Source: Halomonas sp. M4R1S46
GTDB taxonomy: Bacteria > Pseudomonadota > Gammaproteobacteria > Pseudomonadales > Halomonadaceae
Direction of reading: 5' to 3'
Assembly: GCF_025725685.1 (NCBI RefSeq)
Contig: NZ_CP107008.1
Location: forward strand, 3,782,001-3,846,000
Length of the DNA stretch: 64,000 bases
In this document: piece by piece, positions 9,296 through 17,624 of the stretch
How positions within the stretch are numbered: position 1 is the stretch's first letter
How the letters are laid out: every line of letters begins with the position of its first letter
Notes under the pieces: model-generated
Database searches by the model: none
What the model was told of the DNA's origin: nothing
The model's input: the letters and a program-made list of their open reading frames with translations, nothing else
Position numbers and translations under genes: made by a program

Positions 9296-9392
9296 GACAG
9301 GTCTACGAGGAGGCGCTGTAAACCCTTCCATGGGCGCTACCGACGCCATCCATGGCGTAGGACCTCCTCCGACCTGTCCCCGGCGCCCCTCG
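9296..9392. repeat. Structured intergenic element in the carbamoylase/spuC divergent promoter region
   Basis: The 318-nt gap between two divergent genes holds an imperfect inverted repeat: GACAGGTCTACGAGGAGG at 9296-9313 against CCTCCTCCGACCTGTC at 9363-9378. Inside it is a perfect palindrome ACGCCAT-CC-ATGGCGT (9343-9358) and a related CCATGGGCG. The last 22 nt (9371-9392) recur with one mismatch at 32010-32031, which supports a dispersed repeat family. The rest of the gap must carry both promoters; I cannot place them with confidence. Confidence 0.6.
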
Positions 9393-9549
9393 ATACGTTC
9401 ACCGCCGGTGGCCTCGGTCATTCGGGGCAATGCGTGCCGTGAGATCACCTTACGAGGGCGGCGCGAGCCCCCGATATACCCCAATCAGGATATGTCGCCC
9501 GCTCCCCGGGCCTGGCTAGGCTGGCCTCCACACGACAGGAGGTAACGCC

Positions 9550-10968
9550 ATGACCACAACAACCATCCGCCCGACGACCGACCGCCCCGTCCTCGATACC
9601 GAGACCCTATGGCAGAAGGACAAGGATCACTTCATCCACCCCTTCACCGACTTCAGCGTCTTCCACGAGGACGGCTGCGACCTGATCACCGACAGCGAGG
9701 GCATCCACGTGGAGGATTCCCGTGGCAATCGCTTCATCGACGGCATCGCCGGGCTGTGGTGCGTCAACGTCGGGCACGGCCGGGCCGAGATCGGCCAGGC
9801 GATGGCCGACCAGGCCACCCGCATGGCCTACTTCTCGACCTTCAACAACCTGTCCAACGCCCCGGCCACGGAGCTCGCCGCCAAGCTCGCCGAGCTGGCG
9901 CCCGCGCACCTCAACCACGTCTTCTACAGCTGTGGCGGCTCGGCGGCCAACGACGCCACCATCCGCCTGGTGCACTACTACTTCAACCGCCTGGGCAAGC
10001 CGAACAAGAAACGCATACTCTCGCGCAACAACGCCTACCACGGCACCACCTACCTGGCCGCCACCCTGACCGGCATCGAGAGCAACAACTGGGACTTCGA
10101 CACCCTCGACCACCTGGTGACCCACCTCAGCGAGGCCAACTGCTACCGTCGCCCCGAGGGCATGAGCGAGGCAGAGTACTGCGATCACCTGGTACGAGAG
10201 TTCGAGGACACCATCGCCGAGATCGGCGCCGACAACATCGCCGCCTTCATCGCCGAGCCGATCATGGGGGCCGGCGGGGTGCTGGTCGCACCCGAGGGGT
10301 ATCATGCGCGCATGCAGGCGGTGTGCCGCGCCAACGACATCCTCTTCATCGCCGACGAGGTGGTCACCGGCTTCGGCCGCCTGGGGCACTTCTTCGCCTC
10401 CGAGGCAGTGTTCGACACCCAGCCGGACATCATCAACTGCGCCAAGGGACTGTCCTCGGGCTATGCGCCGCTGGGCGCAACCCTGATCTCCGACGAGATC
10501 TACGAGGTGCTGGGCACCCCGCAGCGCAAGGGCGGCGTGCTGAGCACCGGCTTCACCTACTCCGGCCATCCGGTGAGCTGTGCGGCGGCGCTCAAGAACA
10601 TCGAGATCATCGAGTGCGAGGGGATCTGCGAGAACGTCCGCGAGGTGGGGCCCTACCTCGAGGAACAACTCCGGACCCTGTCGCACCACGCCACCGTGGG
10701 CGACGTGCGCGGCAGCCACTTCATGATGTGCCTGGAGAACGTGGCCGACAAGATTACCAAGGAGCTGCTGCCGGTGGAGGCGCGGGTCGGCGACCGGGTC
10801 GCGGCCGAGGCCCAGCAGCGCGGGCTGATCATCCGCCCGGTGGGCCATCTCAACATCGTCTCGCCGCCGCTGATCTGGACCCGCGGGACCGTCGACCGGG
10901 TGGTCGCTATCCTCGACGAGGCGCTCACGGCCACCACGGTCTCCCTGCGCAAGGACGGTTACCTGTAA
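9550..10968 (+). CDS. spuC: Putrescine aminotransferase, SpuC-like (class III, PLP)
   Basis: A 472-aa class III aminotransferase. PLP-binding features are Asp269 in IADEVVTGFGR and Lys299 in INCAKGLSSGYAPLGA; YSCGGSAAND and NAYHGTTYLA also match the SpuC/omega-transaminase group. It would move the amino group of putrescine to pyruvate, giving 4-aminobutanal. The start has an excellent AGGAGGTAA site eight nt upstream. It heads the plus-strand unit with the NhaC-type carrier and agmatine deiminase. Other diamines, or beta-alanine, remain possible as substrates; the agmatine genes favour putrescine. Confidence 0.85.
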   Translation: MTTTTIRPTTDRPVLDTETLWQKDKDHFIHPFTDFSVFHEDGCDLITDSEGIHVEDSRGNRFIDGIAGLWCVNVGHGRAEIGQAMADQATRMAYFSTFNNLSNAPATELAAKLAELAPAHLNHVFYSCGGSAANDATIRLVHYYFNRLGKPNKKRILSRNNAYHGTTYLAATLTGIESNNWDFDTLDHLVTHLSEANCYRRPEGMSEAEYCDHLVREFEDTIAEIGADNIAAFIAEPIMGAGGVLVAPEGYHARMQAVCRANDILFIADEVVTGFGRLGHFFASEAVFDTQPDIINCAKGLSSGYAPLGATLISDEIYEVLGTPQRKGGVLSTGFTYSGHPVSCAAALKNIEIIECEGICENVREVGPYLEEQLRTLSHHATVGDVRGSHFMMCLENVADKITKELLPVEARVGDRVAAEAQQRGLIIRPVGHLNIVSPPLIWTRGTVDRVVAILDEALTATTVSLRKDGYL

Positions 10969-10981
10969 ACGGTTAACGGTA

Positions 10982-11028
10982 ACCCGCCGGCAACCGCCGC
11001 ATGTATCACTCGGCATTTCCCGGCGGGT
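10982..11028 (+). other. Intercistronic inverted repeat between spuC and the NhaC-type gene
   Basis: ACCCGCCGG (10982-10990) and CCGGCGGGT (11020-11028) can form a 9-bp stem with a 29-nt loop. It may stabilise or partly terminate the upstream message. No U run follows. Confidence 0.4.
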
Positions 11029-11082
11029 CGAGCCACGGCGCAATGATCAACCACAACAATTCAACAACAAAGGTTAATGACC

Positions 11083-12549
11083 ATGTCACACTCTCCTTCG
11101 GGCTCGAAGGCCCACCCCATAGGCTTCGGCAGCGCCACTAAGGGTGGCCTGATAGTTCTCGTTGTCGTGCTGATTGCCAGCCTCAGCAACGTCGCACTCG
11201 TCGACGGCGACGACTATGGCCTCTACAGCCTGCTGCCAACCGCAGTGGTGCTGGGCATGGCCATCCTCACCCGACGCACCATCGAATCGCTGCTGGCCGG
11301 CACCCTGGTCGGCCTGCTGATGGTCGACCCGACCTCCGTGGTCACCCAGGGCTCGGATATCCTGCTGGGCGTGCTGGGCAACGACACCGTCACCTGGATC
11401 ATCCTGGTCTGCGGCCTGTTCGGCAGCCTGATCGCCCTGCTGGTGAAGACCGGCGGGGTGCTCAGCTTCGGCGACACCGTCACCCGGCGCATCCACACCA
11501 AGCACCAGAGCCTGCTGACCACCTGGTTCCTGGGACTGATCATCTTCGTCGACGACTACCTGAACGCCCTGACCATCAGCGCCTCGATGAAGAAGATCAC
11601 CGACCGCTTCAACATCTCCCGGGAGAAGCTCGCCTACATCGTCGACTCCACCGCGGCACCGATCTGCATCCTGGTGCCCTTCTCCACCTGGGCGGTGTTC
11701 TTCGCCGGCCTGCTGGAGGAGAACGACGTGACCGGCAACGGCATGGGCCTGTACATCGAGGCCATTCCCTACATGTTCTATGCCTGGGTGGCCGCGGCCA
11801 TCGTGCCGCTGGTGGCGCTCGGCTGGATCCCCGACATCGGCCCCATGAAGGCCGCCGAGGCGCGGGCCGCCGGCGGCCAGCTGATGCCCGAGGGGGTCGA
11901 CGACGCCGCCCTGGAGGTGGACGAGAACCAGCCGCGCCCTCACCTGCTGAACTTCCTGTTGCCCATCGCCACCCTGATCTTCTTCACCTGGTACTTCGAG
12001 ATCGACATCCTGCGCGGCGTGATCGTCGCCCTGGCGGTGACCCTGGTGCTGATCGGCGCCCAGCGGCTGCTGAGCTTTCATGACACCTTCGACACGGCGC
12101 TTGAGGGCTTCAAGGCCATGATCATGCCGCTCGGCACCCTGGTCGCCGGCTTCACCCTCAAGGAAGTCAACGACGTGCTGGGGCTGACCGACTTCGTGAT
12201 CAGCACGGTGCAGCCACTGATGACCTCAGGCATGCTGCCGGCGGTGGTCTTCGTGACCATGGCCTTCCTGGCCTTCGCCACCGGCTCCTTCTGGGGGCTG
12301 TTCGCCGTGGCCATGCCCATCGTGCTGCCACTCGCGGCCAGCGTCGATGCCAGCATGCCGCTGGTGGTGGGCGCGCTGATCTCCGCCAGCGCCTTCGGCA
12401 GCCACGCCTGCTTCTACGGCGACTCCACCGTGCTGTCCGCCCAGGGCAGCGGCTGCACCCCCATGTCCCATGCCCTGACCCAGCTGCCCTACGTGCTGAT
12501 TGCCGCGACCATCGCCACCGGTGTATTCCTGATGGTCGGCCACCTGTGA
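11083..12549 (+). CDS. NhaC-family Na+/H+ antiporter-like carrier
   Basis: A 488-aa membrane protein with eleven or so hydrophobic segments and the NhaC-type features TWIILVCGLFGSL, FVDDYLNALTI and GDSTVLSAQGSG. ATG at 11083 is preferred over 11077 because the AAGG at 11070-11073 is then nine nt away. It lies between the putrescine aminotransferase and agmatine deiminase (8 nt before the latter), so it may serve substrate uptake or exchange in the polyamine pathway rather than sodium balance. Members of this family near amino-acid or amine genes are often exchangers; the substrate here is not determined. Confidence 0.83.
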   Translation: MSHSPSGSKAHPIGFGSATKGGLIVLVVVLIASLSNVALVDGDDYGLYSLLPTAVVLGMAILTRRTIESLLAGTLVGLLMVDPTSVVTQGSDILLGVLGNDTVTWIILVCGLFGSLIALLVKTGGVLSFGDTVTRRIHTKHQSLLTTWFLGLIIFVDDYLNALTISASMKKITDRFNISREKLAYIVDSTAAPICILVPFSTWAVFFAGLLEENDVTGNGMGLYIEAIPYMFYAWVAAAIVPLVALGWIPDIGPMKAAEARAAGGQLMPEGVDDAALEVDENQPRPHLLNFLLPIATLIFFTWYFEIDILRGVIVALAVTLVLIGAQRLLSFHDTFDTALEGFKAMIMPLGTLVAGFTLKEVNDVLGLTDFVISTVQPLMTSGMLPAVVFVTMAFLAFATGSFWGLFAVAMPIVLPLAASVDASMPLVVGALISASAFGSHACFYGDSTVLSAQGSGCTPMSHALTQLPYVLIAATIATGVFLMVGHL

Positions 12550-12557
12550 GAGATGCC

Positions 12558-13706
12558 ATGACGACACACGATCACCCCGGCGCCCCGGCGGGCGCCGCCC
12601 ACGGGACCCCGTCCGAACTGGGCTTTTCCATGCCGGCCGAGTTCGCCCCCCACGACGCCTGCTGGATGCTGTGGCCGCAGCGTCCCGACACCTGGCGCTA
12701 CGGCGCCAAGCCCGCCCAGCAGGCCTTCATCGAGGTGGCGACCGCCATCGCCGAGAGCGAGACGGTATTCGTCGGCGTCAACGACGACCAGTACGAGAAC
12801 GCCCGCATCCAGCTGCCCGACCATATCCGGGTGGTGGAGCTGTCGAGCAACGACGCCTGGATGCGCGACGTGGGGCCCACCTTCCTGACCCACCCGGACG
12901 GGCGCCTGGCCATGGTGGACTGGGAGTTCAACGCCTGGGGCGGCCTCGACGGCGGCCTCTACTTCCCCTGGGACAAGGACCGGCGCATCCGCACCAAGAT
13001 CGCCGAGATGCTCGGCGCCGAGCGCTTCACGGTGCCAGTGATGCTCGAGGGCGGCGCCATCCACGTGGACGGCGAGGGCACCCTGATCACCACCGAGGAA
13101 TGCCTGCTCAACGCCAACCGCAACCCCGACCTGACCAGAGCCCAGATGGAGCGGGTGCTGCGCGACACCCTGGGGGTGGAGACCATCCTGTGGCTCCCGC
13201 GGGGCTGCTATCAGGACGAGACCGACGGCCACGTCGACAACCTGTGCTGCTTCGTCGCCCCCGGCGAGGTGGCCCTGACCTGGTGCGACGACCCGGACGA
13301 CCCCCAGCACGCCATCTCCCGGGAGGCGCTCGCGGTGCTGGAGGCGGCGGTGGACGCCCGGGGCCGGACGCTCAAGGTGCACAAGCTGCCCCAGCCGGGG
13401 CCGTTGCATATCGCCGAGGACGAGGCCAGCGGCATCGACCGCCTGCGCCATTCGCACCCGCGGCGTCCCGGCGACCGCATGGCCGGCTCCTACGTCAACT
13501 TCTACATCGGCAACGAGGTGGTGGTGATGCCGCTGCTCGACCCGCAGCGGGACGACGAGGCCAGGGCCATCATCCAGGGCCTGTTCCCCACCCGGCGGGT
13601 AGTCGGCGTAGCGGCCCGGGAAATCCTCCTCGGCGGCGGCAACATCCACTGCATCACCCAGCAGCAGCCACGCAGCCCGGGTAGGGAGCCGATCGGCGGG
13701 GCGTAA
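12558..13706 (+). CDS. aguA: Agmatine deiminase (canonical copy)
   Basis: Hydrolyses agmatine to N-carbamoylputrescine and ammonia. The 382-aa protein has the full set of family motifs: NDAWMRDVGP, LEGGAIHVDGEG, DETDGHVDN and the nucleophile Cys365 in GGGNIHCITQQ. ATG at 12558 is used, eight nt after the NhaC-type stop codon, which implies co-transcription with the carrier and spuC. The N-terminal ~15 residues (His, Pro, Gly, Ala) are not part of the core fold. A divergent paralogue is encoded about 9 kb upstream. Confidence 0.93.
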   Translation: MTTHDHPGAPAGAAHGTPSELGFSMPAEFAPHDACWMLWPQRPDTWRYGAKPAQQAFIEVATAIAESETVFVGVNDDQYENARIQLPDHIRVVELSSNDAWMRDVGPTFLTHPDGRLAMVDWEFNAWGGLDGGLYFPWDKDRRIRTKIAEMLGAERFTVPVMLEGGAIHVDGEGTLITTEECLLNANRNPDLTRAQMERVLRDTLGVETILWLPRGCYQDETDGHVDNLCCFVAPGEVALTWCDDPDDPQHAISREALAVLEAAVDARGRTLKVHKLPQPGPLHIAEDEASGIDRLRHSHPRRPGDRMAGSYVNFYIGNEVVVMPLLDPQRDDEARAIIQGLFPTRRVVGVAAREILLGGGNIHCITQQQPRSPGREPIGGA

Positions 13707-13718
13707 TCGAACAGCGTT

Positions 13719-13747
13719 TTGAAACTTGTTCCCGGGGCCGCTACTCT
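13719..13747 (+). promoter_or_regulatory. Sigma70-type promoter for the glycine-zipper lipoprotein
   Basis: TTGAAA (13719-13724), a 17-nt spacer and TACTCT (13742-13747) lie about 20 nt before the start of the small lipoprotein gene and just after the agmatine deiminase stop. Confidence 0.5.
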
Positions 13748-13768
13748 AATGCGCACACCCCTCAATGG

Positions 13769-14020
13769 ATGAAGGCTATGAAGCGTATCGTGACAACGGG
13801 ACTGGTCAGCATGATGCTCGCGCTGGGACTCGCCGGCTGCGGCACCACAACGAGTGAGCGCGCCCTGAGTGGCGCCGGCGTGGGCGCTGCCGTGGGCGCC
13901 GGGGCGGCCGCCGTGACCGGCGGCAGCGTCACCCGCGGCGCGGTGATCGGCGGTGGCGTCGGCGCCGCCACCGGGGCCGCCACGGATTCGGACGACATCG
14001 ACCTCAATCGCTACCGGTAA
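13769..14020 (+). CDS. Small glycine-zipper lipoprotein
   Basis: An 83-aa protein (80 aa if the second ATG at 13778 is used). A lipobox LAGC follows a short hydrophobic signal, then comes a Gly/Ala-rich stretch of GAGVGAAVGAG and GGGVGAATGAA repeats typical of glycine-zipper (YMGG/SlyB-like) outer-membrane lipoproteins. The tail is acidic. Function unknown; relatives are envelope-stress or structural lipoproteins. It has its own promoter and ends at a hairpin shared with the convergent small membrane gene. Confidence 0.75.
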   Translation: MKAMKRIVTTGLVSMMLALGLAGCGTTTSERALSGAGVGAAVGAGAAAVTGGSVTRGAVIGGGVGAATGAATDSDDIDLNRYR

Positions 14021-14030
14021 GTCCCGGCCT

Positions 14031-14055
14031 GGGCACCGGCCTCCCGCCGGTGCCC
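14031..14055. terminator. Hairpin between two convergent small genes
   Basis: GGGCACCGGC (14031-14040), loop CTCCC, GCCGGTGCCC (14046-14055): a perfect 10-bp stem placed 10 nt after the lipoprotein stop and just beyond the stop of the minus-strand small gene. No strong U run on either side. Confidence 0.6.
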
Positions 14056-14062
14056 TCCTCCC

Positions 14063-14239
14063 CTAGAGCACCAGGCTGATCAGCAGGGCCGCCCCCCCGA
14101 CTACCAGGGCGGTCACCACCGCCAGGGTCACCAGCCGATCCAGCCAGCGGTCGAAGACGCTCCAGTCGAATCGTCGCTTCCGGCGACGACGCGTGGCCCC
14201 CCGCCGCGGGACCCGCTGGCCGGAACGTATCAAGGTCAT
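14063..14239 (-). CDS. Small basic single-pass membrane protein (58 aa)
   Basis: A 58-codon frame starting ATG at 14239. The first 25 residues are strongly basic (run RRGATRRRRKRRF), followed by an amphipathic linker and one hydrophobic helix (about residues 36-58, rich in Val, Ala, Leu) reaching the C terminus. Positive-inside topology would put the basic part in the cytoplasm. I do not recognise a family. The clear two-part design, the hairpin right after the stop and the lack of any better frame here support it as real, but no strong ribosome site is seen. Confidence 0.5.
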   Translation of the reverse strand: MTLIRSGQRVPRRGATRRRRKRRFDWSVFDRWLDRLVTLAVVTALVVGGAALLISLVL

Positions 14240-14386
14240 GGTCGGGTTCCCGTTTGGTATCCAAGTATCCTGAGCTTAGGGGCTGGCGACGCGCCCGGCT
14301 AGCGTTTGCTGCCGCCTGCCACCCGTTGTTTCCGGGCGGCCTCGCCCCCAGATAGGTAGTAAGCACGCTAATCTATGGAGCCTCGC

Positions 14387-15388
14387 ATGCCCCGTCTCAA
14401 GGAGATTCCACTATCGGTGCTGGACCTCGCGCCGATTCGCCAGGGCGGCAGCGCCGCCGACAGCTTCCGCGACAGCGTCGCCCTGGCCAGGCTCGCCGAA
14501 CGGCGTGGCTTCACGCGCTTCTGGCTGGCCGAACACCACGGCATCGAGGGCATCGCCAGCGCCGCCACGGCGGTGCTGATCGGCCACGTCGCGGGGCAGA
14601 CCTCGCGCATCCGGGTCGGCAGCGGCGGCATCATGCTGCCCAATCACCCGCCGCTGGTGGTGGCCGAGCAGTTCGGCACCCTGGAGACTCTCTACCCTGA
14701 CCGCATCGATCTCGGCCTGGGCCGCGCCCCGGGCTCGGACGGGGCCACCATGGCGGCCCTGCGCCGGGACCCGCGGGCCGGCGTGGACGACTTCCCGGCG
14801 CGCCTCGAGGAACTGCGCGGCTTCCTCGACGAGGCCCGGCCCGGCCAGCGGGTCCGCGCCGTGCCCGGCCAGGGCACCCGGGTGCCGCTGTGGCTGCTCG
14901 GCTCCAGCGACTACAGCGCACGCCTGGCGGCCCATGAGGGGCTGCCCTTCGCCTTCGCCGCCCAGTTCGCCCCGGCCCAGCTCCACGAGGCGCTGCGGCT
15001 CTATCGCGACAACTTTCGCCCCTCGGCGGTGCTCGAGGCGCCCCATGCCATGGTCGGCCTGCCGGTGATCGCCGCCGACAGCGATACCCAGGCCGAGTAC
15101 CTGGCCTCCACGGCGCGCCAGAAGTTCCTCGGCATGGTCCGCGGCCGGCGTACCCAGGCCAAGCCGCCGGTGGAACACCTCGACTGGACGCCCCTCGAGC
15201 AGGCTCAGGTCGAGCAGTTCCTGGGGGCGGCAGTGATCGGCGGGCCGGACACGGTGCGCGAGGGCCTGGAGGCCTTCCTCGCGGCGACCGGGGCGGACGA
15301 GCTGATGCTGCATACCGATGTCTTCGCCCTGGAGGATCGCCTGCGCAGCTACGAGATCGTCGCCGACCTCTGGCAGGCAGGGGCCTGA
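14387..15388 (+). CDS. LLM-class (luciferase-like) flavin-dependent oxidoreductase
   Basis: A 333-aa bacterial luciferase-like monooxygenase of the MsnO8/YhbW type. Visible motifs are the N-terminal LSVLDLAPIRQG, FWLAEHHG, GSGGIMLPNHPPLVVAEQFG and DLGLGRAPG. These enzymes use reduced FMN or F420; the substrate is not known. ATG at 14387 is preferred to 14375 because GGAG then lies six nt upstream. It is a single gene without an obvious partner flavin reductase. Confidence 0.87.
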   Translation: MPRLKEIPLSVLDLAPIRQGGSAADSFRDSVALARLAERRGFTRFWLAEHHGIEGIASAATAVLIGHVAGQTSRIRVGSGGIMLPNHPPLVVAEQFGTLETLYPDRIDLGLGRAPGSDGATMAALRRDPRAGVDDFPARLEELRGFLDEARPGQRVRAVPGQGTRVPLWLLGSSDYSARLAAHEGLPFAFAAQFAPAQLHEALRLYRDNFRPSAVLEAPHAMVGLPVIAADSDTQAEYLASTARQKFLGMVRGRRTQAKPPVEHLDWTPLEQAQVEQFLGAAVIGGPDTVREGLEAFLAATGADELMLHTDVFALEDRLRSYEIVADLWQAGA

Positions 15389-15492
15389 CGGCGGGTCGGC
15401 GCCCGGCGAGGGGCAGGAACGTTTCCCCACCGGCGCTTTCCAACGGGCAGCCATTCACGGCGAGTCGTCGCTCGCCCACCCAGGAGATTCCC

Positions 15493-15888
15493 ATGCCCGA
15501 CCCCAAGGATCCGCGCCACAACGCCGCCTGGCGGGCGGCGCAGCAGTGGCAGGAACGCGCCCGCCAGGCCCACCCCGGCGGCAACGCCGGTGGCCTGCGG
15601 CTGTTCTTCACCTGGCTGGTCTTCGGCGCCCTGATGATCGTCGGCGTGGTGCTGGGCCTGTTCTTCCTGCTGGTCGGCTGGGCCATGCTGCCCATCCTGC
15701 GCTACCGCATGAAGAAGCGCATGGAACGCATGCGCGCCGACCAGGCCGAGGATGTGGGGGGCAGCTTCCATTATCGGGAAACCCGCTATCGCGAGACCCG
15801 CAGCGGCGAGGGACGTCGCCACGAGCAACAGGTCCTGGAAGGGGACTACGAGGTCAAGGACGCCGACCGCGACGACGAGTGGCGCTAA
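15493..15888 (+). CDS. Small membrane protein with charged tail, function unknown
   Basis: A 131-aa protein with a hydrophilic N terminus, two closely spaced hydrophobic segments at about residues 36-70, and a highly charged C-terminal half rich in Arg, Glu and Asp (YRETRYRETRSGEGRRHE). AGGAGA stands seven nt before the ATG. No family recognised. The C-terminal half should lie in the cytoplasm by the positive-inside rule. Confidence 0.65.
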   Translation: MPDPKDPRHNAAWRAAQQWQERARQAHPGGNAGGLRLFFTWLVFGALMIVGVVLGLFFLLVGWAMLPILRYRMKKRMERMRADQAEDVGGSFHYRETRYRETRSGEGRRHEQQVLEGDYEVKDADRDDEWR

Positions 15889-16135
15889 GCGTCACTGCCG
15901 GTTCTCGACCCTGTCGGCCTGCTCCTCGCGGCAGGCCGGTTTCCCGCGCTCCCGCCGCCTCACCCCAGCGCGCGCACTTCGCCGTGCGGCTCGAAGCCTC
16001 CCCCCTGCCGAGCGCCTCCCCGGATCGGCCGCTCGCCTCCTATACTCGGGCTATGGGATCGGCTCCCACCGCAGCGCATGACAGCTTCATCGCCCCTGCG
16101 GACCATCATCGCGCCACTCAAGGGGGAGACACGCC
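15889..16135. other. 247-nt intergenic region before the Gfa-like gene
   Basis: GC-rich spacer. The only promoter-like element seen is TATACT at 16041-16046 without a convincing -35 box; it would serve the Gfa-like gene. Confidence 0.3.
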
Positions 16136-16708
16136 ATGAGCCACGATTTCTGCATCCACCCCGCCGTCGACGGCGGCGTCCGCCCCGGTCGCGACGACTT
16201 CACCGGCGGGACCCTGCACTGCCACTGCACGGAGCGGCCGGTGGAAGTGACCATCAATGCCCAGTGTGCGCACAACCACGTGTGCGGCTGCACCAAGTGC
16301 TGGAAACCGGAAGGCGCGCTGTTCTCCATGGTCGCCGTGGTGCCACGAGACGCCCTCAGCGTCACCGCCAACGAGGACAAGCTGGACATCGTCGATGCCT
16401 CCGCGGCGATCCAGCGGCACGCCTGCCGCGACTGCGGGGTGCACATGTTCGGGCGCATCGAGAATCCCGACCATCCCTTCCACGGCCTGGATTTCATCCA
16501 TCCCGAGCTGTCCGACGAGACGGGGTGGGCGGCCCCGGAGTTCGCCGCCTTCACCTCCTCGATCATCGAGTCGGGCACCGATCCGCAGCGCATGGGGGCG
16601 GTGCGGGCACGGCTCGAGGCGCTGGGGCTGACGCCCTATGACTGTCTCTCCCCGCCACTGATGGATGCCATCGCGACCCACACCGCCAAGGCCAGGGGCG
16701 TCCTCTGA
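16136..16708 (+). CDS. gfa: S-(hydroxymethyl)glutathione synthase / GFA-family protein
   Basis: A 190-aa zinc protein of the glutathione-dependent formaldehyde-activating family. The paired cysteine sites CHC (about 31-33), CGCTKC (about 50-55) and CRDCG (about 100) are intact, and the full-length C-terminal region fits Gfa proper rather than the short CENP-V-like relatives. Proposed role: promotes formation of S-hydroxymethylglutathione from formaldehyde. The partner formaldehyde dehydrogenase gene is not next to it in this window. It converges on the M48 protease gene. Confidence 0.85.
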   Translation: MSHDFCIHPAVDGGVRPGRDDFTGGTLHCHCTERPVEVTINAQCAHNHVCGCTKCWKPEGALFSMVAVVPRDALSVTANEDKLDIVDASAAIQRHACRDCGVHMFGRIENPDHPFHGLDFIHPELSDETGWAAPEFAAFTSSIIESGTDPQRMGAVRARLEALGLTPYDCLSPPLMDAIATHTAKARGVL

Positions 16709-16710
16709 GG

Positions 16711-16736
16711 CCGCCCCTGGCCTTGGCAGGGGGCGG
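16711..16736. terminator. Hairpin between gfa and the M48 protease gene
   Basis: CCGCCCCTG (16711-16719) pairs with CAGGGGGCGG (16727-16736) with one bulged base, loop GCCTTGG-like. It lies directly after the gfa stop and 24 nt beyond the stop of the convergent gene. Confidence 0.5.
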
Positions 16737-16759
16737 AACGGCCGCCGCCGGATGACACC

Positions 16760-17545
16760 TCAGCCGCAGCCCGGCGGCGCGGCGTCCTGGCCCAGGCGTC
16801 GGGCCTTCTCCAGATGGCCCTGGAGCGCCTCGATGCGAGACTCGTGGGCGGGATGGGTGGAGAGGAACTCCGGCGGCTGGCCGCCGCCCGCCTCCCCCAT
16901 GTTGCGCCACAGCGTCACGCTCTCCCGCGGGTCGAAACCGGCCTCGGCCATGATCTCGAGGCCCATCAGGTCGGCCTCCTCCTCGTGGGTGCGGCTGAAC
17001 GGCAGGGCGATGCCCAGTCGGGCACCGATCCCCAGGGCCTGGAGCAGGGACTCCTGCCCCACCTCCCCCTCGCTGACCAGCCCGACCACCAGCAGCACCG
17101 CCTTGATGCCGAGTTGCTGGGTGAGCCGCTCGTTGCCGTGGTCGGCCAGCACGTGGGCGACCTCATGGCCGACCACCGCCGCCAGCTGGGCCGGGGTCTG
17201 CGCCACCCGCAGCAGGCCGGCATTGACGCCGATCTTGCCGCCGGGCAGCGCGAAGGCGTTGGGGGACGGGTCGTCGAACACCACCACCTCCCAGGCCTCG
17301 GGCATCGCCGCTCCGGGATAGTGGCGCCGCGCGGCCGCCACCACCGCCCCGGCCACGCACTGCACGCGGCGGTCGAGGGAGGCGTCACCGGCGACGAGCT
17401 GGCGCTCGCGCAGCTGGCCGAAGGTGTCCGCGCCCAGCTTGGCCATCAGGGTATCGGGCACCAGCGCCAGTTGGGTGCGGCCGGTGGGGGTCTTCTCGCA
17501 GCCGGCCAGGGCCAGCAGGGCGAGCAGCAGCAAGGCCAGGCGCAT
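16760..17545 (-). CDS. M48-family lipoprotein metalloprotease
   Basis: A 261-aa zinc peptidase. It has a lipoprotein signal with lipobox LAGC (Cys16), so it is anchored in the envelope. The zinc motif HEVAH is at residues 127-131 and the third ligand lies in HEEEADLMG; SPNAFALPGGKIGV is the usual M48 lead-in. Its size and layout match LoiP/YcaL-type proteases that act on outer-membrane proteins. The start at 17545 is set by the lipoprotein signal; upstream in-frame codons are spurious. Probably a single-gene unit. Confidence 0.88.
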   Translation of the reverse strand: MRLALLLLALLALAGCEKTPTGRTQLALVPDTLMAKLGADTFGQLRERQLVAGDASLDRRVQCVAGAVVAAARRHYPGAAMPEAWEVVVFDDPSPNAFALPGGKIGVNAGLLRVAQTPAQLAAVVGHEVAHVLADHGNERLTQQLGIKAVLLVVGLVSEGEVGQESLLQALGIGARLGIALPFSRTHEEEADLMGLEIMAEAGFDPRESVTLWRNMGEAGGGQPPEFLSTHPAHESRIEALQGHLEKARRLGQDAAPPGCG

Positions 17546-17624
17546 CTTGCAAGCACTCCTCGAACGGGTCACGCCGCCAGCATACCCTGCGCAACACGTC
17601 GCGCAACTCACGCTCTCCGATCGA

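Noticed and set aside
14004..14366. A 120-codon minus-strand frame near the lipoprotein
   Set aside because: Pro/Gly/Arg-rich out-of-frame reading. The frame at 14063-14239 with a membrane helix is the better candidate.
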